From the NCBI RefSeq assembly GCF_039555335.1, contig NC_092635.1, positions 55,371,755 to 55,435,754 of the forward strand: a DNA stretch of 64,000 nt. The letters are read 5' to 3'. This document shows, piece after piece, positions 49,445 through 59,540 of the stretch. The stretch is from Amphiura filiformis (Eukaryota > Echinodermata > Ophiuroidea > Amphilepidida > Amphiuridae). The first letter of the stretch is position 1, and each line of letters starts with the position of its first letter. The notes beneath the pieces were generated by a model, which was not told the DNA's origin, made no database searches, and was given only the letters and a program-made list of their open reading frames with translations. Made by a program: the position numbers and the translations under genes.

Positions 49445-49669
49445 TATCATCAATTTTTAGTGCTTATAATAGCACTTGTTCAGTGCCTATAGGGCTGTAT
49501 AGGACCATGACAACCCCTCTCTCTGACAAGTGCCTCCCGCCCCCGAAAAAGGCCGCACAGTCTGGAATTTACACAAAACAGTGCTCAAACCATTTTTAGT
49601 GGGCAGCGCCCTTAATCTATTGAACCGGAAGTACAATTTTCCCGGGACAATTTTGCAGAAACAATCAAG
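49445..49669. promoter_or_regulatory. EIF3J promoter-proximal region
   Basis: Contains the ETS-type site at 49624 and CCCGGGACAATTTTGCAG just before the start codon. No TATA box seen, as is usual for housekeeping genes. Confidence 0.4.
49624..49632 (+). promoter_or_regulatory. Candidate ETS/GABP-type site upstream of EIF3J
   Basis: ACCGGAAGT lies 38-46 bp upstream of the EIF3J start codon. This is the usual ETS-family core at housekeeping promoters. Role inferred from motif and position only; no transcription start is mapped. Confidence 0.4.
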
Positions 49670-49682
49670 ATGGCGAGTTGGG
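49670..49682 (+). CDS. EIF3J: EIF3J coding exon 1 (residues 1-5, partial codon)
   Basis: Only 13 coding bases: MASW plus the first base of Asp5, then donor G|GTGAGT. It is too short to be found by ORF length. The choice rests on the Kozak context, the perfect donor, and the conserved SWD start of eIF3j. Confidence 0.88.
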
Positions 49683-52600
49683 GTGAGTTAACATGTGCCA
49701 AATTTCACGGTTTTATATGCCTTTTTTAGCATCCGTATTAAATAATCGTCATATGTTATTGTACCTTATGTCCTTATAACCAATTGTGTGTGTGTCATGT
49801 TGTTGTAATATTTCAGACGATGACGAATTCGACCCTGAAGCAAACTTCCAACCACCAACGGCAACGGGGCAAGTTAGTGACAGATGGGAAGGCGAAGATG
49901 AACCGGAAGACGTCAAAGTGAGTCAGTCCATCGAGATAAAATATCAGTCAGTCTGTATTTGAAGAGCAATAGTTGCAAAAGCCCTTGCATCCACCTCTGG
50001 GAGAAATTTGAGTTATTGGCATGACATTATATTGTGGGTAAAAATACACATTTTTGGTGGTTGTTTGACCTTCTTCATACCCATGATGATGATGATACCA
50101 GCTTCTCTTCCGGAGATATTCATGAATCATATTCACCCGTATTGTATATTTCCTGGGGAATTTCCAGAAATCTGAACTTAAAATGAATATAGAATAGTTT
50201 TAATTTGTTTGATAACAGTCATCAGTAGCCTGTTCTTTACCTATCATAATACTAATCATGGCGTGTCCGTCCGTCCATGGCGCTTCTCGCGTTCAGCAGG
50301 TGCACTATCGCGTGCTTTCGCAGTGTGCTATCGCGAGTATCAACGGCGCGGAGTACAGTGCGCGCATCGGAAAGCATTACAGTGTGACTAACAGGTGCAT
50401 CTCATCGGACAATAGGCCTATTTTCAACACATATTTCATATATATTTATGGAACATGTGCATTAATAGGCCTATTTCATTTCATATATTATACGGAACAC
50501 GTGCATATAGGCCTATTTCAGCAGAACATGACTATTTCCGGGGTCCTCCATAATGGTTAACATAAAAATATTCAGCTAGGGTAAGTCCTATTATAACCGT
50601 GTTTGCTTTCACGTTTCTCCCGATTGATTTCATTAATTTAGTAACGGCCTATATCCTTGTCCAAATACTAATTTCGGGTCCTCCAATGTGGTAGCAGGAC
50701 AGGGCTTGGAAGAAGCGAATGATGGGTAGAAATAGGCCTATCACGAGAACCGCCCGACCCGAGAACCGCAAAATCTAGTTTATCATGTTTATACACCAAA
50801 AAGAACTATTTTTGTGTCATGTCAGCCAGGGATGTAGTTCCAGTAACTGTAACTCAGTATTTGCTCGAGAAATCTAGCCAAGAATTTGCCCACCCATAGC
50901 TTCACATATTCTAGGCTAGAGACCATTGTTGCATTCAAAATCTAGTCGGATTCGCTGAAGCATGACACCATGTAAAGCAATGGAAGTTCAGAAGTAAACA
51001 CAGACAATCACGACAGGCGATCGCATAAAAAATGTTGCTAAAATTACACTTCGGCTAAATTTTAGCTTGTCCAAAATAAGCAAATCTTGTGCAAGAGATA
51101 CATGACTCATTGAAATAACTTTCATCCAAATTTCAACAATAACCTCGTCCTCCGGTGCAAAACCTTGCACCGCTGTCTGACCGAAAAATGATAGCAATGC
51201 ACTCTAGCATCAAATGCGTAACGTGTGCAAATTTGAAGCTAGAGTTTTGGAGTAACTCAGTATCGTCATTTATCATATAGGTCCGTAGATGTCATTATGT
51301 TTTAAAGACTGAAATCTTGCTGGCAGGACTAGGGTTACATAAGAAGCAATAATCAGCTTAGCCGGGATTATGCACTTTCAGTTTCCCCACGGGTTTGAAT
51401 GGGAATTATTTTGCCTACTTTCCACCTAATTGGGGAGCATGTTTTTTAAATATTTTGACAAGTTGACATCAAATGTTCTATTCTAATTCTAAATTGTTTG
51501 GCAATATTGCCAATAGTACCTACAGCTAAAGTTGTACTTTTGTTTTTGATTGCTTGAGATAAGTCTAGCCAATAATTTGCTCAACGATAGCTTCACATTC
51601 TAGGCTAGAGACCATTGTAAGTACCGGGTAATGGAAGTTTAGAAGTAATCACAACCGATCATGACAGGTAATCACATCTAAAGTGTTGCTAAAATTACAC
51701 TTTGAACAGCAAAATTCTAGACTGTTCAAAACAGGCAAATCTTGCTCAAAAGATACAGTTGTCTCATCAAAATTACTTTCATCTATTTTTCAACATAAAC
51801 AAAAAAATAACCTCCTTTGCAAACAATTGCACCGGTGTCCGGCAGAAAAATGATAGCAACGTACTCTAGCATGGAGTGTGTGTTCTATCGTTTGCAAATT
51901 CAAAGCTAGAGTTCTCAAGTAAGTTTTTGATCGCAAAGATCGGATATTTTTATTCCCGATTCGAATTCTGCACCAGCCCTCGAATTAAGGATCTGAAGGG
52001 GCACGGCAACTTTTTTAGGGCAAGTTGATAAAATTTGCCTTGGATTTTCACTGAAAAGGCATGGCAGCATGGCAGTTTGAAATATTTCAAGAGGGCATCA
52101 TCATGATCATGGCAACTGTTGAACATTTGAGAAGGGCACCAAGGCAATTTCTCAAAAGTGAAGAAAACACACACAAAGATAGATGATTTTATAATGAAGG
52201 GGCAGGGCTGGGGCACCGACGGCAACTTCATTAGAGGGCATGGCAAGTGACTGCCTTGAGTAAAGGACATATTTTGAGGGCATTACGGCAGTGGGCACCC
52301 CACGGCAAAATGCCATGAAAGGGAAAGTTCCATTCTCAGTGCTTGATTTGACTCAAATTTTAACAGTTTTAAACAGTACTATAATGTAGGTAACCCAGGC
52401 AAACCTTACACATTTGCTAGTCAGCCAAATTCGCCGACGATGTCAATGCATATTTACATAGAAATTTAAAACAACTGGTCGAAGAAGGAAACGTACATAT
52501 GTTTTCTATACTTCACTTGACCCAAATATATGATTTTTTATGGTGATAAGTCACTCGCACATGGAAATTTAGAGGGATTTGGATAGCAGTTCCATTAAAA

Positions 52601-55600
52601 AAGCTGCTATCATAATGAGACTAAGGTCTAGAAACACCCCCGAAATGCCGTTTTGGGGGAATTTTGCTAGCTGAAACTTTTTGATGGAAGTCAATCTTTG
52701 ACAAGATGTAACTTTGCTACGGAAAGTGCTATGAAAAAATGGTTTTCAGTTTTGGCTTTGTTTACTCAAGGGCTTTGATTTGATATATAAAATGATGCAG
52801 TTTGATGGCAAATTTGAATTCACCTAGCATACCTATATAATGCCCACTGACGCAGCTAAGGTGCAAATAATTCAACCTTGTTTTTTCTTAACATTTATGC
52901 TATTCAGGGGGCATGGGATGATGATGATGACGAAGAAAATAATGGAACGGGAGATGAAAATAAAGGTAATTGGGCTATTCCTATTTAAATCCATACACAC
53001 CCTAGATGTAAAACATGGCCTTATTTTAATAAGATTTAAAATCTTCCACACGGGGTTGTAGATTTGAAATGGATTCACCCATTCATGTAACCCCTGGGGC
53101 ACTAAAAGATAGTGGTATGACCATTACAATTCCAGCATTTGCTGGTTGTTCATATGCTGGAGGGTGTGCAATGTGTTTGAAGTGTTCATGTTGATGATAT
53201 GCAGTTCTGTTCAGTAAGCCCTAACTGTTAAAGGAGTATTCCGTGATCCTACCATCCTCATTTTATGACATTTTTCAGTAGATATCCAGTCCACCAAAAA
53301 AGCTTATTCCCAAAATTTCAGTTGATTCCGATTTTGTGTTTGCGAGTTATGCATGATTATGTGTATTACATGTGGTCGCATGTCATAAGTTGGGTACAAT
53401 TTCCATTACATGGTAAAAAATGACAAAAAATGTATTCTTTGATATGTTGTATATATTGACAATCTCTAATAATTAACACCATTTTCAACCTTAACACATG
53501 CTTAATTTTTGAGATAATGCTTAATTACTAATTAATCAATACACAGGCGTCTATGTAAATCTCAATTTTCAAATGCGTTTTTCTCAAATCGGACCTTAAT
53601 TACAAAAATAACTGTTAAATTTTTATTTTATGCAAGAATGTCATCAGATTTGGAGGATATGTTCTCAAAACATTAATGCTTCAAATGAACTATTTAAAAT
53701 AATTGTATGTATGTTAATTACATTGTAAAGGTCAATGACCTTTTATGAGTAATTAGCAAGATGGTTATTCTATTATTGAGGAAATGAATATCAAGAAGAG
53801 AATTGAACATTAGCATATTGCTAAAAACACTGAAATTCAACTAGGATTTTATTAAAAATGAAAAACTGGAACATATAACCCTTTAAGGTGGTACTACACA
53901 CCTTGACAAATTTGTGACTATTTTTGCATTTTTCTCAAAAAATAATATCACGCTGGTAACAAAAATTCATGTATATTATAGGGGTAAGGAATCCAGTTAC
54001 TACACTGGAATTTCAGTGACTCAATCCAAGCGGTATGTTATTTATGATAAGAAAAGAGGTACCGCTAGAATGTACCTCACTTCTTAACATATATAATGAA
54101 TCCCTTGTCTTGAATCACTGAAATTTCAGTGAAGTAATTGGATTCCTTGCCCCTATAATATACATATAACATTTGTTACCAGTGTGTAGTTACTTTTTGA
54201 GAAAAATGCAAAATTTGTCACAAAATTTATCAGAGGGTGTAGTGCCACCTTAAGTAGTCAGTAATTGTTGTAGTTGTACAAATTGAACATTCAAAGCTGT
54301 CAATACATCATACCCTCCCTAGATTTGAAAAAATAACCAGTAGTTTTGACATGCTGACATGTGAATTTTCACATATGCCCTATTGCACACTCCCGCATCC
54401 GCCTGCTCCACATCCGCCTGCTCCTCCACCCCTGGCATTTTTTATTTCAACTGATGTGATTTTTTTACTGAATAATTTATAATTATATGCTTCAGTAGAC
54501 TGAAAGAGTATAATATTAGGCTTAAAATGGGGTATCAACCACTGCTGTAGGATATGGGGTTACGGAAAGCCAATCAAATTTGTATCGTAATTTTCAGAAA
54601 AGTGTAATCCCTCCACCCTTTTAGCATACCCAACTTATGACATGCGACCATGTACACTGCTCTATAGACAATGTGTTGTAATTTCGTTTTCAAATTTCAC
54701 GATATCTTTGCTAAACTAATTAATCTGCAAGACATTTTTTGTACATAAACATTATGTAGCCAGAGGTTTCCAGTGATATAAAAATCTCAACTTTTTTTGA
54801 GAAAAGTGGGGGATGATGCGGTGGATCACGAAATGCCCTTTTATTCTACATGATTAATTTCCTGTTGTTGAAAGAAGCATAACTACTGTGCAATTGATAT
54901 GTTGGCCTGTCTACACAAAATTTGTGCTATTCCAGTTGAAATCAATACAACCCCGGAATAGAAGACATGATGACCTTCATCTTCCACACAGGGACTGTGA
55001 ATTTCAAATGGGGTTACCTGAATGGGTGACTCCATTTGAAATCTACACCCCCTGTGTGGGAAGGTTATGTCTTCTTTTAGGGGCGTATGGATGTTAACTG
55101 GAAGAGCCCATTGTACTACACCTTGACACCACTTAAACCAAGCTTATACAAGGATGTACTAGAATCATAGAATATACTATTACAAAGACCATCAAAACAA
55201 TTTTTTTTGTTAAACATTCTGCTTTGTATTTCATTTCTTAAATTGATTTCTTTGTATTCAGTAAAAGCTGTTCAAAGGAAAAAGAAGAAAAAGCTGGAGG
55301 ATATTATAAAAGAAAAGGAAGAAAAAAGAAGACAAGAGATGGAGGAGAAGAGAAAAGCAGAGGAGGTAAGCTAAAGCATACAAGCAGGGCATTTTCAAGG
55401 AGGTATTTTTATTTTGGGGCATGATTTGGTAGGCTCTTGCAATCCAAAACACTGATATATAGAAAAATGTTGCATTCCCAAGATAGTAACCTCAATTTAA
55501 TACATATCTTAGCAAATATCAGGGTTGCTTGATTTAAATCATGATTTAAATCATGATTTAAAACACGGAGTGGAATATTATTTGATGTGGTGAAAACAAG

Positions 55601-58600
55601 CAATTCCAGCAACAGGATACAAAAAAACCCAAAGAATGCAAGGTTTCTTTGTAATTATAATTATAGGTTAATAAATGCGTATCACTTGTTGGGAGTGAAA
55701 TTGTACAAAATAATGCACTTGTACTAAGATGTTGATGTGTCTAATGCACTCTCCTGTACTATACATAAGATAAAAAAATGATTATTGCTATTTTTATTAC
55801 AAAATTGTCACTTAAAATGTTGGAAAATGCATGCAAATATAAATGCATCAACCCGCAAGAAAAGTGAATGCGTCCGAAAGCACTGTGCTTAATACGCAGA
55901 GTGCACGCCATCAGTGCATGGTTTATACACAATCAATGCATGGTTTGCATTTTATTACAAAATTGTCACTAAAAATATTGGGAAAATACATGCAAATATA
56001 AATGCATCAACACGCAAGAAAAATGAAAGCGTCCAAAAGCACTGCGTAATACACAGAGTGCGCGCCGGTGCATTATACACAATCAGTGCATGGTTTGCAA
56101 TTTTCTAATGTTTGCTCTGATTGGTTCTCGCTATCTAAGAGTGTATGAAATAATAACAAAGCAATGTGTATCTATGTGTGTTTTCAGGAGAGGTTAAAAG
56201 CATTATCACCAGAAGCGGAAATAGAAGAGAGAATAAGGCGGCAGAAGCTACAGGAAGAATCCGATTTACAATTAGCTAAAGAAGCATTTGGTAAGTAGCC
56301 CATATTGTATCATGGTCTTCAAATACGTCATGCCGCATGGTGAATAGGTGGTGCTCCCTAAATTATGATTCAGATTGCGCAGTTGTGGAGACATCTCCTA
56401 CATAAAAATGTTGTAAGTTTGTTGCCAAGTGACAACCTACATGACTTCTCTCTAGTCTGAAGGGTCACTAGTTCTCTTGTCCGAAGAGCTGCTAGTCCGA
56501 AAACCAAATTAAGTTCACTAATCTGAAGATTCTCTAGTCCAGAGTCCTTATTCTATATTCGGACTAAAGAACCTTATTTATTTTTCGGACTATAGAGAAC
56601 CCGATATTCGGACTAGCAAACCTTTTTCAGAATTTGGACTAGCGAATGGTAAATTAAGTGTTCGGACTAGCGAACCTTCGTACTAAGGAGCCTTCGGACT
56701 AGGGAACCTTTGGTTCTGCATAAGCCGCACATGCTTATTAATTATTTGGGTGTGCCGGGAGATGGTGTCAAACACTTTTTTGATAGGAAATGTGGTAATT
56801 CCAGGAATTAACATTATGGTGTTTATATGCCTAAAATGCCTACAATGGCAGATTTAAGGTGGCTGAATTTGAGCTTTGTGGAAGGCACAATTTTGAACAC
56901 CAATTGTTTGATCATTGGTGAAACAGGATTTTGAATTTGACACCTTTGACGCATTAGATTTTCAAACTCCCATGGGACAAGAGACAAATTTTTATCTATA
57001 TTTTTGGCCTTTTGAAGGAGAATCAGATGAAGATGTAATAAGTTGTTTGATTTTGGTGTTTCTTTTGCAGGTGTTACAGACGGTGGTAGAGTCTCAATAG
57101 ATTCTATGTATCCCAAAACAGAAGAAGAATTCAAAGAATTTGGCATACTTCTGAAAGAAAAAATCCTCCTATTTGAACAGTCCGACTACTATGTAGACTT
57201 TCTGGATGAATTGTTTAAAGCGTGTAGTTTAGATCGTAAGTATTCAGAATGATAAAAGTACTACCAAAAATTAATGCTTAATTATTAATATTACTAGCCA
57301 ATTAGTGCCAATGATGCCGCTCATCCTCAACAGCAAATAATTTACCTACTCTTTTTAAAAGTTTCTTTGCATTACTTCATTCATAACTTAGTTATCGCTG
57401 CGCTATTTCAGTTGAAGTCCAGACACCCCCTATGGAAGACGTGACCTGAATCTATCACTCAGGGAGTGTGAATTTCAAATTAAATGGGATTACCTGAATG
57501 GGTAACTCCATTTGAAATTGAGACCCATGTGTGGGAGATTAAGGTCATGTCTTCCATAGGGGGTGTATGGATTTCAACTGAAATAGCCCAATTTAGAGCT
57601 AACTGTAAGTCTGTAAGCAATTTGAATGCCAGAAATAGGACTAAAGTTGTGTGGAATCCATAATATAGAGTGGCAAGTTTTCTGTTTTACAGAAAAAAAT
57701 GGAAACCATGCAAAACGTAATTTTGCAAAATTAAGCTTATTACAGGTCTCCATCTATATTATTGGCTACTTTGAATGTGCATTCAACAAAAGGCCCAAGC
57801 AAACCCCTTCTTTTACTAATATTTTATTTCAATGCCTTTATTTACTTGCTGTTAAGTCCATATTACTCTTAAAATCCAATGAAATGAACTATTTTTGGCT
57901 CTCTGATATGCAGAAACATATCCCAAGGCGCCATTTTGTGTGTTTCCATCTTGGCTGAGTGTTTCTAGAAAGTTGCCAAAACTCCATAAAATGGTGAAAG
58001 TCAGGGAAATTTTAGAAAATGGAAAACTTGCCACTCTGTCATAATACTATAGTTTGTTTGAGAAACCAGTGTAATGTAAGTCAGTTGTAAAGGGAACTTA
58101 CTCACTAACCACTTTCTATTCTTTTGTATTCTTTCAGTTGATGCGGAACATGTCAAAAGATTAGGTACAAGTCTAACAGCTATAGCTTCAGAAAAGGTTA
58201 AAGCACAGAAAGTAGTAAGTCCACTGCTAAATCTTTCCTATTCGTTCAGCATTGTTGTGCTTGTACTAAACTATAAGGTTGTCAGAATCTCACCAAAGCA
58301 CATTCAGTTATGTCAAACAGGATTTTACAAGAATGAATGGACTGAGTTCCGTCAAAGTTGATCTCTGGTCGCTTTCCCATTTACACCAAATCTTATTTGC
58401 CAAAACTGTTATTATTTTACAACAAATCCATTTGTCTCTAATTTTCAAAGGAGTATATCAATTATTAACAGCTCAAAATACAGGCATGTCCTTCTGATGA
58501 TTTTAACAGGTCATGAAAATTTTGAGTTCTATAAATTTTGCGTTAAAAAAAATTGAAATGTGTCGTCTGCAGTGGAAAAAGTTCTTCAACAAAACACACA

Positions 58601-58840
58601 CTTCTTCTTGCCAAGGATGAGCAAACTTCTCAAAAAATTATGTACAGGCATGAAAAGTAGTAAATTGAACCCTGCTTTCTGTAATTAATGAAATATTGTT
58701 TCTCTTTGTTATTCAAATTTCAGGCATTAAAAGGCAAGAAGAAGACAAAAAAGGCAGTGCTAGCTGGCAGCGGGAAAAGTGGGAAGAACGCAGATTTAGA
58801 CGCTTACGACATGGGCGGAGAACTCGACGATTTCATGTGA
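49670..58840 (+). CDS. EIF3J: Eukaryotic translation initiation factor 3 subunit J (whole gene, 8 coding exons)
   Basis: eIF3j (Hcr1 in yeast) is a loosely bound eIF3 subunit that sits near the 40S decoding centre and aids initiation and recycling in the cytoplasm. The eight exons listed separately join in frame to 738 nt, 245 codons plus TGA, slightly shorter than the human protein. Seen in order: acidic N-terminus with SDRWEGEDEPEDVK, an acidic WDDDDDEE run, a Lys/Glu-rich helix, the signature KLQEESDLQLAKEAFG, a helical central domain, a Lys-rich tract (LKGKKKTKKA), and an acidic C-terminus ending LDDFM. The ATG is in a strong context (A at -3, G at +4), and all introns are GT-AG. The gene is divergent from TARS1, with start codons about 1.5 kb apart, and its introns carry MITEs. 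Confidence 0.96.
49817..49917 (+). CDS. EIF3J: EIF3J coding exon 2 (residues 5-38)
   Basis: Contains DDEFDPEANFQPP and SDRWEGEDEPEDVK, the eIF3j N-terminal signature. Acceptor TTTCAG, donor AAA|GTGAGT, phase 0. Confidence 0.96.
49958..50190. mobile_element. Foldback family C, half copy (EIF3J intron 2)
   Basis: GAAGAGCAATAGTTGCAAAA, GCCCTTGCATCCAC and GTATTTTTACCCACAATATA-type sequence (complement) match the left and right parts of 15311-16055. The distal terminus is missing. Confidence 0.65.
50191..50849. other. EIF3J intron 2, CpG-rich patch and TAGGCCTA repeats
   Basis: 50262-50410 is CpG-dense (CGCGTGCTTTCGCAGTGTGC; GCGCGGAGTACAGTGCGCGC) inside AT-rich intron. It is followed by three ATAGGCCTATTT sites at about 50410-50515 spaced within short repeats of AACACGTGCAT/GGAACATGTGCAT. 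No gene recognised. Confidence 0.35.
50850..51925 (+). repeat. Direct repeat pair of about 400 bp in EIF3J intron 2
   Basis: 50850-51262 and 51540-51925 share AGCTTCACAT, TTCTAGGCTAGAGACCATTG, GTTGCTAAAATTACACTT and AAAAATGATAGCAA in the same order. The copies are diverged by many substitutions and small indels. Neither encodes a recognised product. Confidence 0.8.
51988..52312. repeat. GGGCA-rich degenerate repeat block
   Basis: Recurrent GGGGCACGGCAACTT, AGGGCATGGCAAGT and GGGCACCAAGGCAA variants, ending GGCACCCCACGGCAAAATGCC. It looks like a diverged repeat of mobile origin. No frame stays open meaningfully. Confidence 0.5.
52313..52907. other. EIF3J intron 2 end, no feature seen
   Basis: Nothing recognised. 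Confidence 0.35.
52908..52965 (+). CDS. EIF3J: EIF3J coding exon 3 (residues 39-58)
   Basis: Encodes GAWDDDDDEENNGTGDENK, corresponding to the NWDDDDDE acidic run of the family. Acceptor ATTCAG, donor AAAG|GTAATT (phase 1). A MITE starts only about 5 bp inside the following intron. Confidence 0.94.
52971..53100. mobile_element. Foldback MITE family M, half copy e
   Basis: GGGCTATTCCTATTTAAATC, CATACACACCC, GATTTGAAATGGATTCACCC and TTCATGTAACCCC. Only the left half remains, immediately inside EIF3J intron 3. Confidence 0.7.
53101..53882. other. EIF3J intron 3 part, no feature seen
   Basis: Nothing recognised. Confidence 0.35.
53883..54253. mobile_element. TTAA-flanked MITE family B, copy 2
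   Basis: TTAAGGTGGTACTACAC ... GTGTAGTGCCACCTTAA. Long inverted arms include CACTGGAATTTCAGTGACTC and complement. Clearly the same family as 3596-3963. Confidence 0.88.
54254..54923. other. EIF3J intron 3 part, no feature seen
   Basis: Nothing recognised. Confidence 0.35.
54924..55110. mobile_element. Foldback MITE family M, copy f
   Basis: GTGCTATTCCAGTTGAAATC ... TTCCACACAGGGACTGTGAA ... GGTTACCTGAATGGGTGACT ... GAAATCTACACCCCCTGTGT ... TTAACTGGAAGAGCCCA. Confidence 0.85.
55262..55365 (+). CDS. EIF3J: EIF3J coding exon 4 (residues 58-92)
   Basis: Lys/Glu-rich predicted helix: VKAVQRKKKKKLEDIIKEKE and onward to KRKAEE. Acceptor ATTCAG, donor GAG|GTAAGC. Confidence 0.95.
55366..55799. other. 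EIF3J intron 4 part, short repeat
   Basis: Three tandem ATGATTTAAATC units at about 55527-55562; otherwise nothing recognised. Confidence 0.4.
55800..56104 (+). repeat. Tandem duplication of about 150 bp in EIF3J intron 4
   Basis: ACAAAATTGTCACTTAAAAT ... TGCAAATATAAATGCATCAA ... CAGTGCATGGTTTGCA-type sequence occurs twice, starting near 55799 and 55959. Confidence 0.85.
56188..56290 (+). CDS. EIF3J: EIF3J coding exon 5 (residues 93-127)
   Basis: Contains LSPEAEIEERIRRQ and KLQEESDLQLAKEAF, the most conserved block of eIF3j. Acceptor TTTCAG, donor TTTG|GTAAGT, phase 1. Confidence 0.97.
56450..56712. repeat. TTCGGACTAG dispersed-repeat cluster, foldback type
   Basis: The left half carries CTAGTCCGAA-type words and the right half TTCGGACTAGCGAACC-type words, about a dozen in 260 bp, changing orientation in the middle near 56550. 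In EIF3J intron 5. Confidence 0.75.
56713..57070. other. EIF3J intron 5 end, no feature seen
   Basis: ORFs on either strand here have no recognised family. Confidence 0.35.
57071..57235 (+). CDS. EIF3J: EIF3J coding exon 6 (residues 127-182)
   Basis: Central helical domain: SIDSMYPKTEEEFKEFGILL, then KEKILLFEQSDYYVDFLDEL. Acceptor TTGCAG, donor GATC|GTAAGT, phase 1. Confidence 0.96.
57401..57590. mobile_element. Foldback MITE family M, copy g (best preserved)
   Basis: GCGCTATTTCAGTTGAAGTC ... CACCCCCTATGGAAGACGTG ... GGGATTACCTGAATGGGTAA ... GTCTTCCATAGGGGGTGTAT ... TTTCAACTGAAATAGCCCA. Its two ends are complementary over about 55 bp. Confidence 0.9.
57591..58137. other. EIF3J intron 6 end, no feature seen
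   Basis: AGAGTGGCAAGTTTTC near 57667 faces its complement near 58020 (GGAAAACTTGCCACTCT), so 57665-58040 may be a diverged foldback element. Confidence 0.45.
58138..58214 (+). CDS. EIF3J: EIF3J coding exon 7 (residues 182-207)
   Basis: Encodes LDAEHVKRLGTSLTAIASEK and VKAQKV. Two in-phase donors are possible three bases apart. I chose the one giving intron start GTAAGT (58215). The alternative, starting GTAGTA, would remove the last Val. Acceptor TTTCAG. Confidence 0.9.
58215..58723. other. EIF3J intron 7, no feature seen
   Basis: Nothing recognised. Confidence 0.35.
58724..58840 (+). CDS. EIF3J: EIF3J coding exon 8 (residues 208-245 and stop)
   Basis: Lys-rich start ALKGKKKTKKAVLAGSGK, then acidic DLDAYDMGGELDDFM and TGA at 58838-58840. 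The Lys tract followed by an acidic tail ending in DFM matches the family C-terminus. A longer ORF in another frame across this exon is a shadow. Confidence 0.95.
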   Translation, partial: ALKGKKKTKKAVLAGSGKSGKNADLDAYDMGGELDDFM

Positions 58841-59351
58841 CCCTGGCCTTTGGTGTTGAATTATTTATATCAAATGACATATTTTGCTTCCTGCAGTATA
58901 TTGGGTCTATGGACCCCATTATTTATCTCCTAACATGCATTGATTTCAATTCAGTGATCAGTTGTAGAGTGTGTATTATGACACATGTCCATACAGATAT
59001 AGATGGGTTGATATGACGTCATACCAAGCGGTTGGTAGACATGATTATTCTTTGCATGCGAATATGGCCAGTATGCGTGCACATTATGCATTGTTGATGA
59101 CCAGTACCAGTGTGTTTGAAACTTGCACTGAATCGGATATAGTGCATTATGAGGATAGTGCAAAGTGAAATGGTCATATGCTGTTCTCTCAAGCATATCA
59201 ATAGACCAGTATCTTGCCTCTGTTTTTTAAACATAATTGTCACCTAATTTATAAGTGTTTCTAGAATGATTACACAGGTATGTTTTTAAGCAGGCCACTT
59301 TCTAATTATTTTTTCCATGCAGTATTACTGTTGTATCTACTGTAGATGCTT
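58841..59351 (+). other. EIF3J: EIF3J 3' UTR region, proximal
   Basis: Follows the TGA. No good polyadenylation signal in this part. The end of the transcript is unknown. The first AATAAA I find downstream is near 60822. Confidence 0.35.
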
Positions 59352-59540
59352 ATGGATTATTCCTTTTGAAATCTGTACACCTTAAGTTAAACATGGTCTT
59401 AATCTTCCACACAGGGAGTGTGAATTTCAAATGGGGTTTCCTGATGGGTGACTCCATTTGAATTCTACACCCCTGTATGGGAGATTAAGGTCATGTCTTC
59501 CATAGGGGGGTGTAATGTATGGATTTCAACTGGAATAATT
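59352..59540. mobile_element. Foldback MITE family M, copy h
   Basis: GGATTATTCCTTTTGAAATC ... TTCCACACAGGGAGTGTGAA ... GGGAGATTAAGGTCATGTCT ... GGATTTCAACTGGAATAATT. It may lie in the EIF3J 3' UTR. Confidence 0.88.

Noticed and set aside
56823-57146. 107-codon minus-strand ORF
   Set aside because: Antisense across EIF3J exon 6 and intron 5; no independent support.
58696-59016. 106-codon ORF overlapping EIF3J exon 8
   Set aside because: Wrong frame. The eIF3j frame with an in-phase splice acceptor and the acidic LDDFM end explains the locus.
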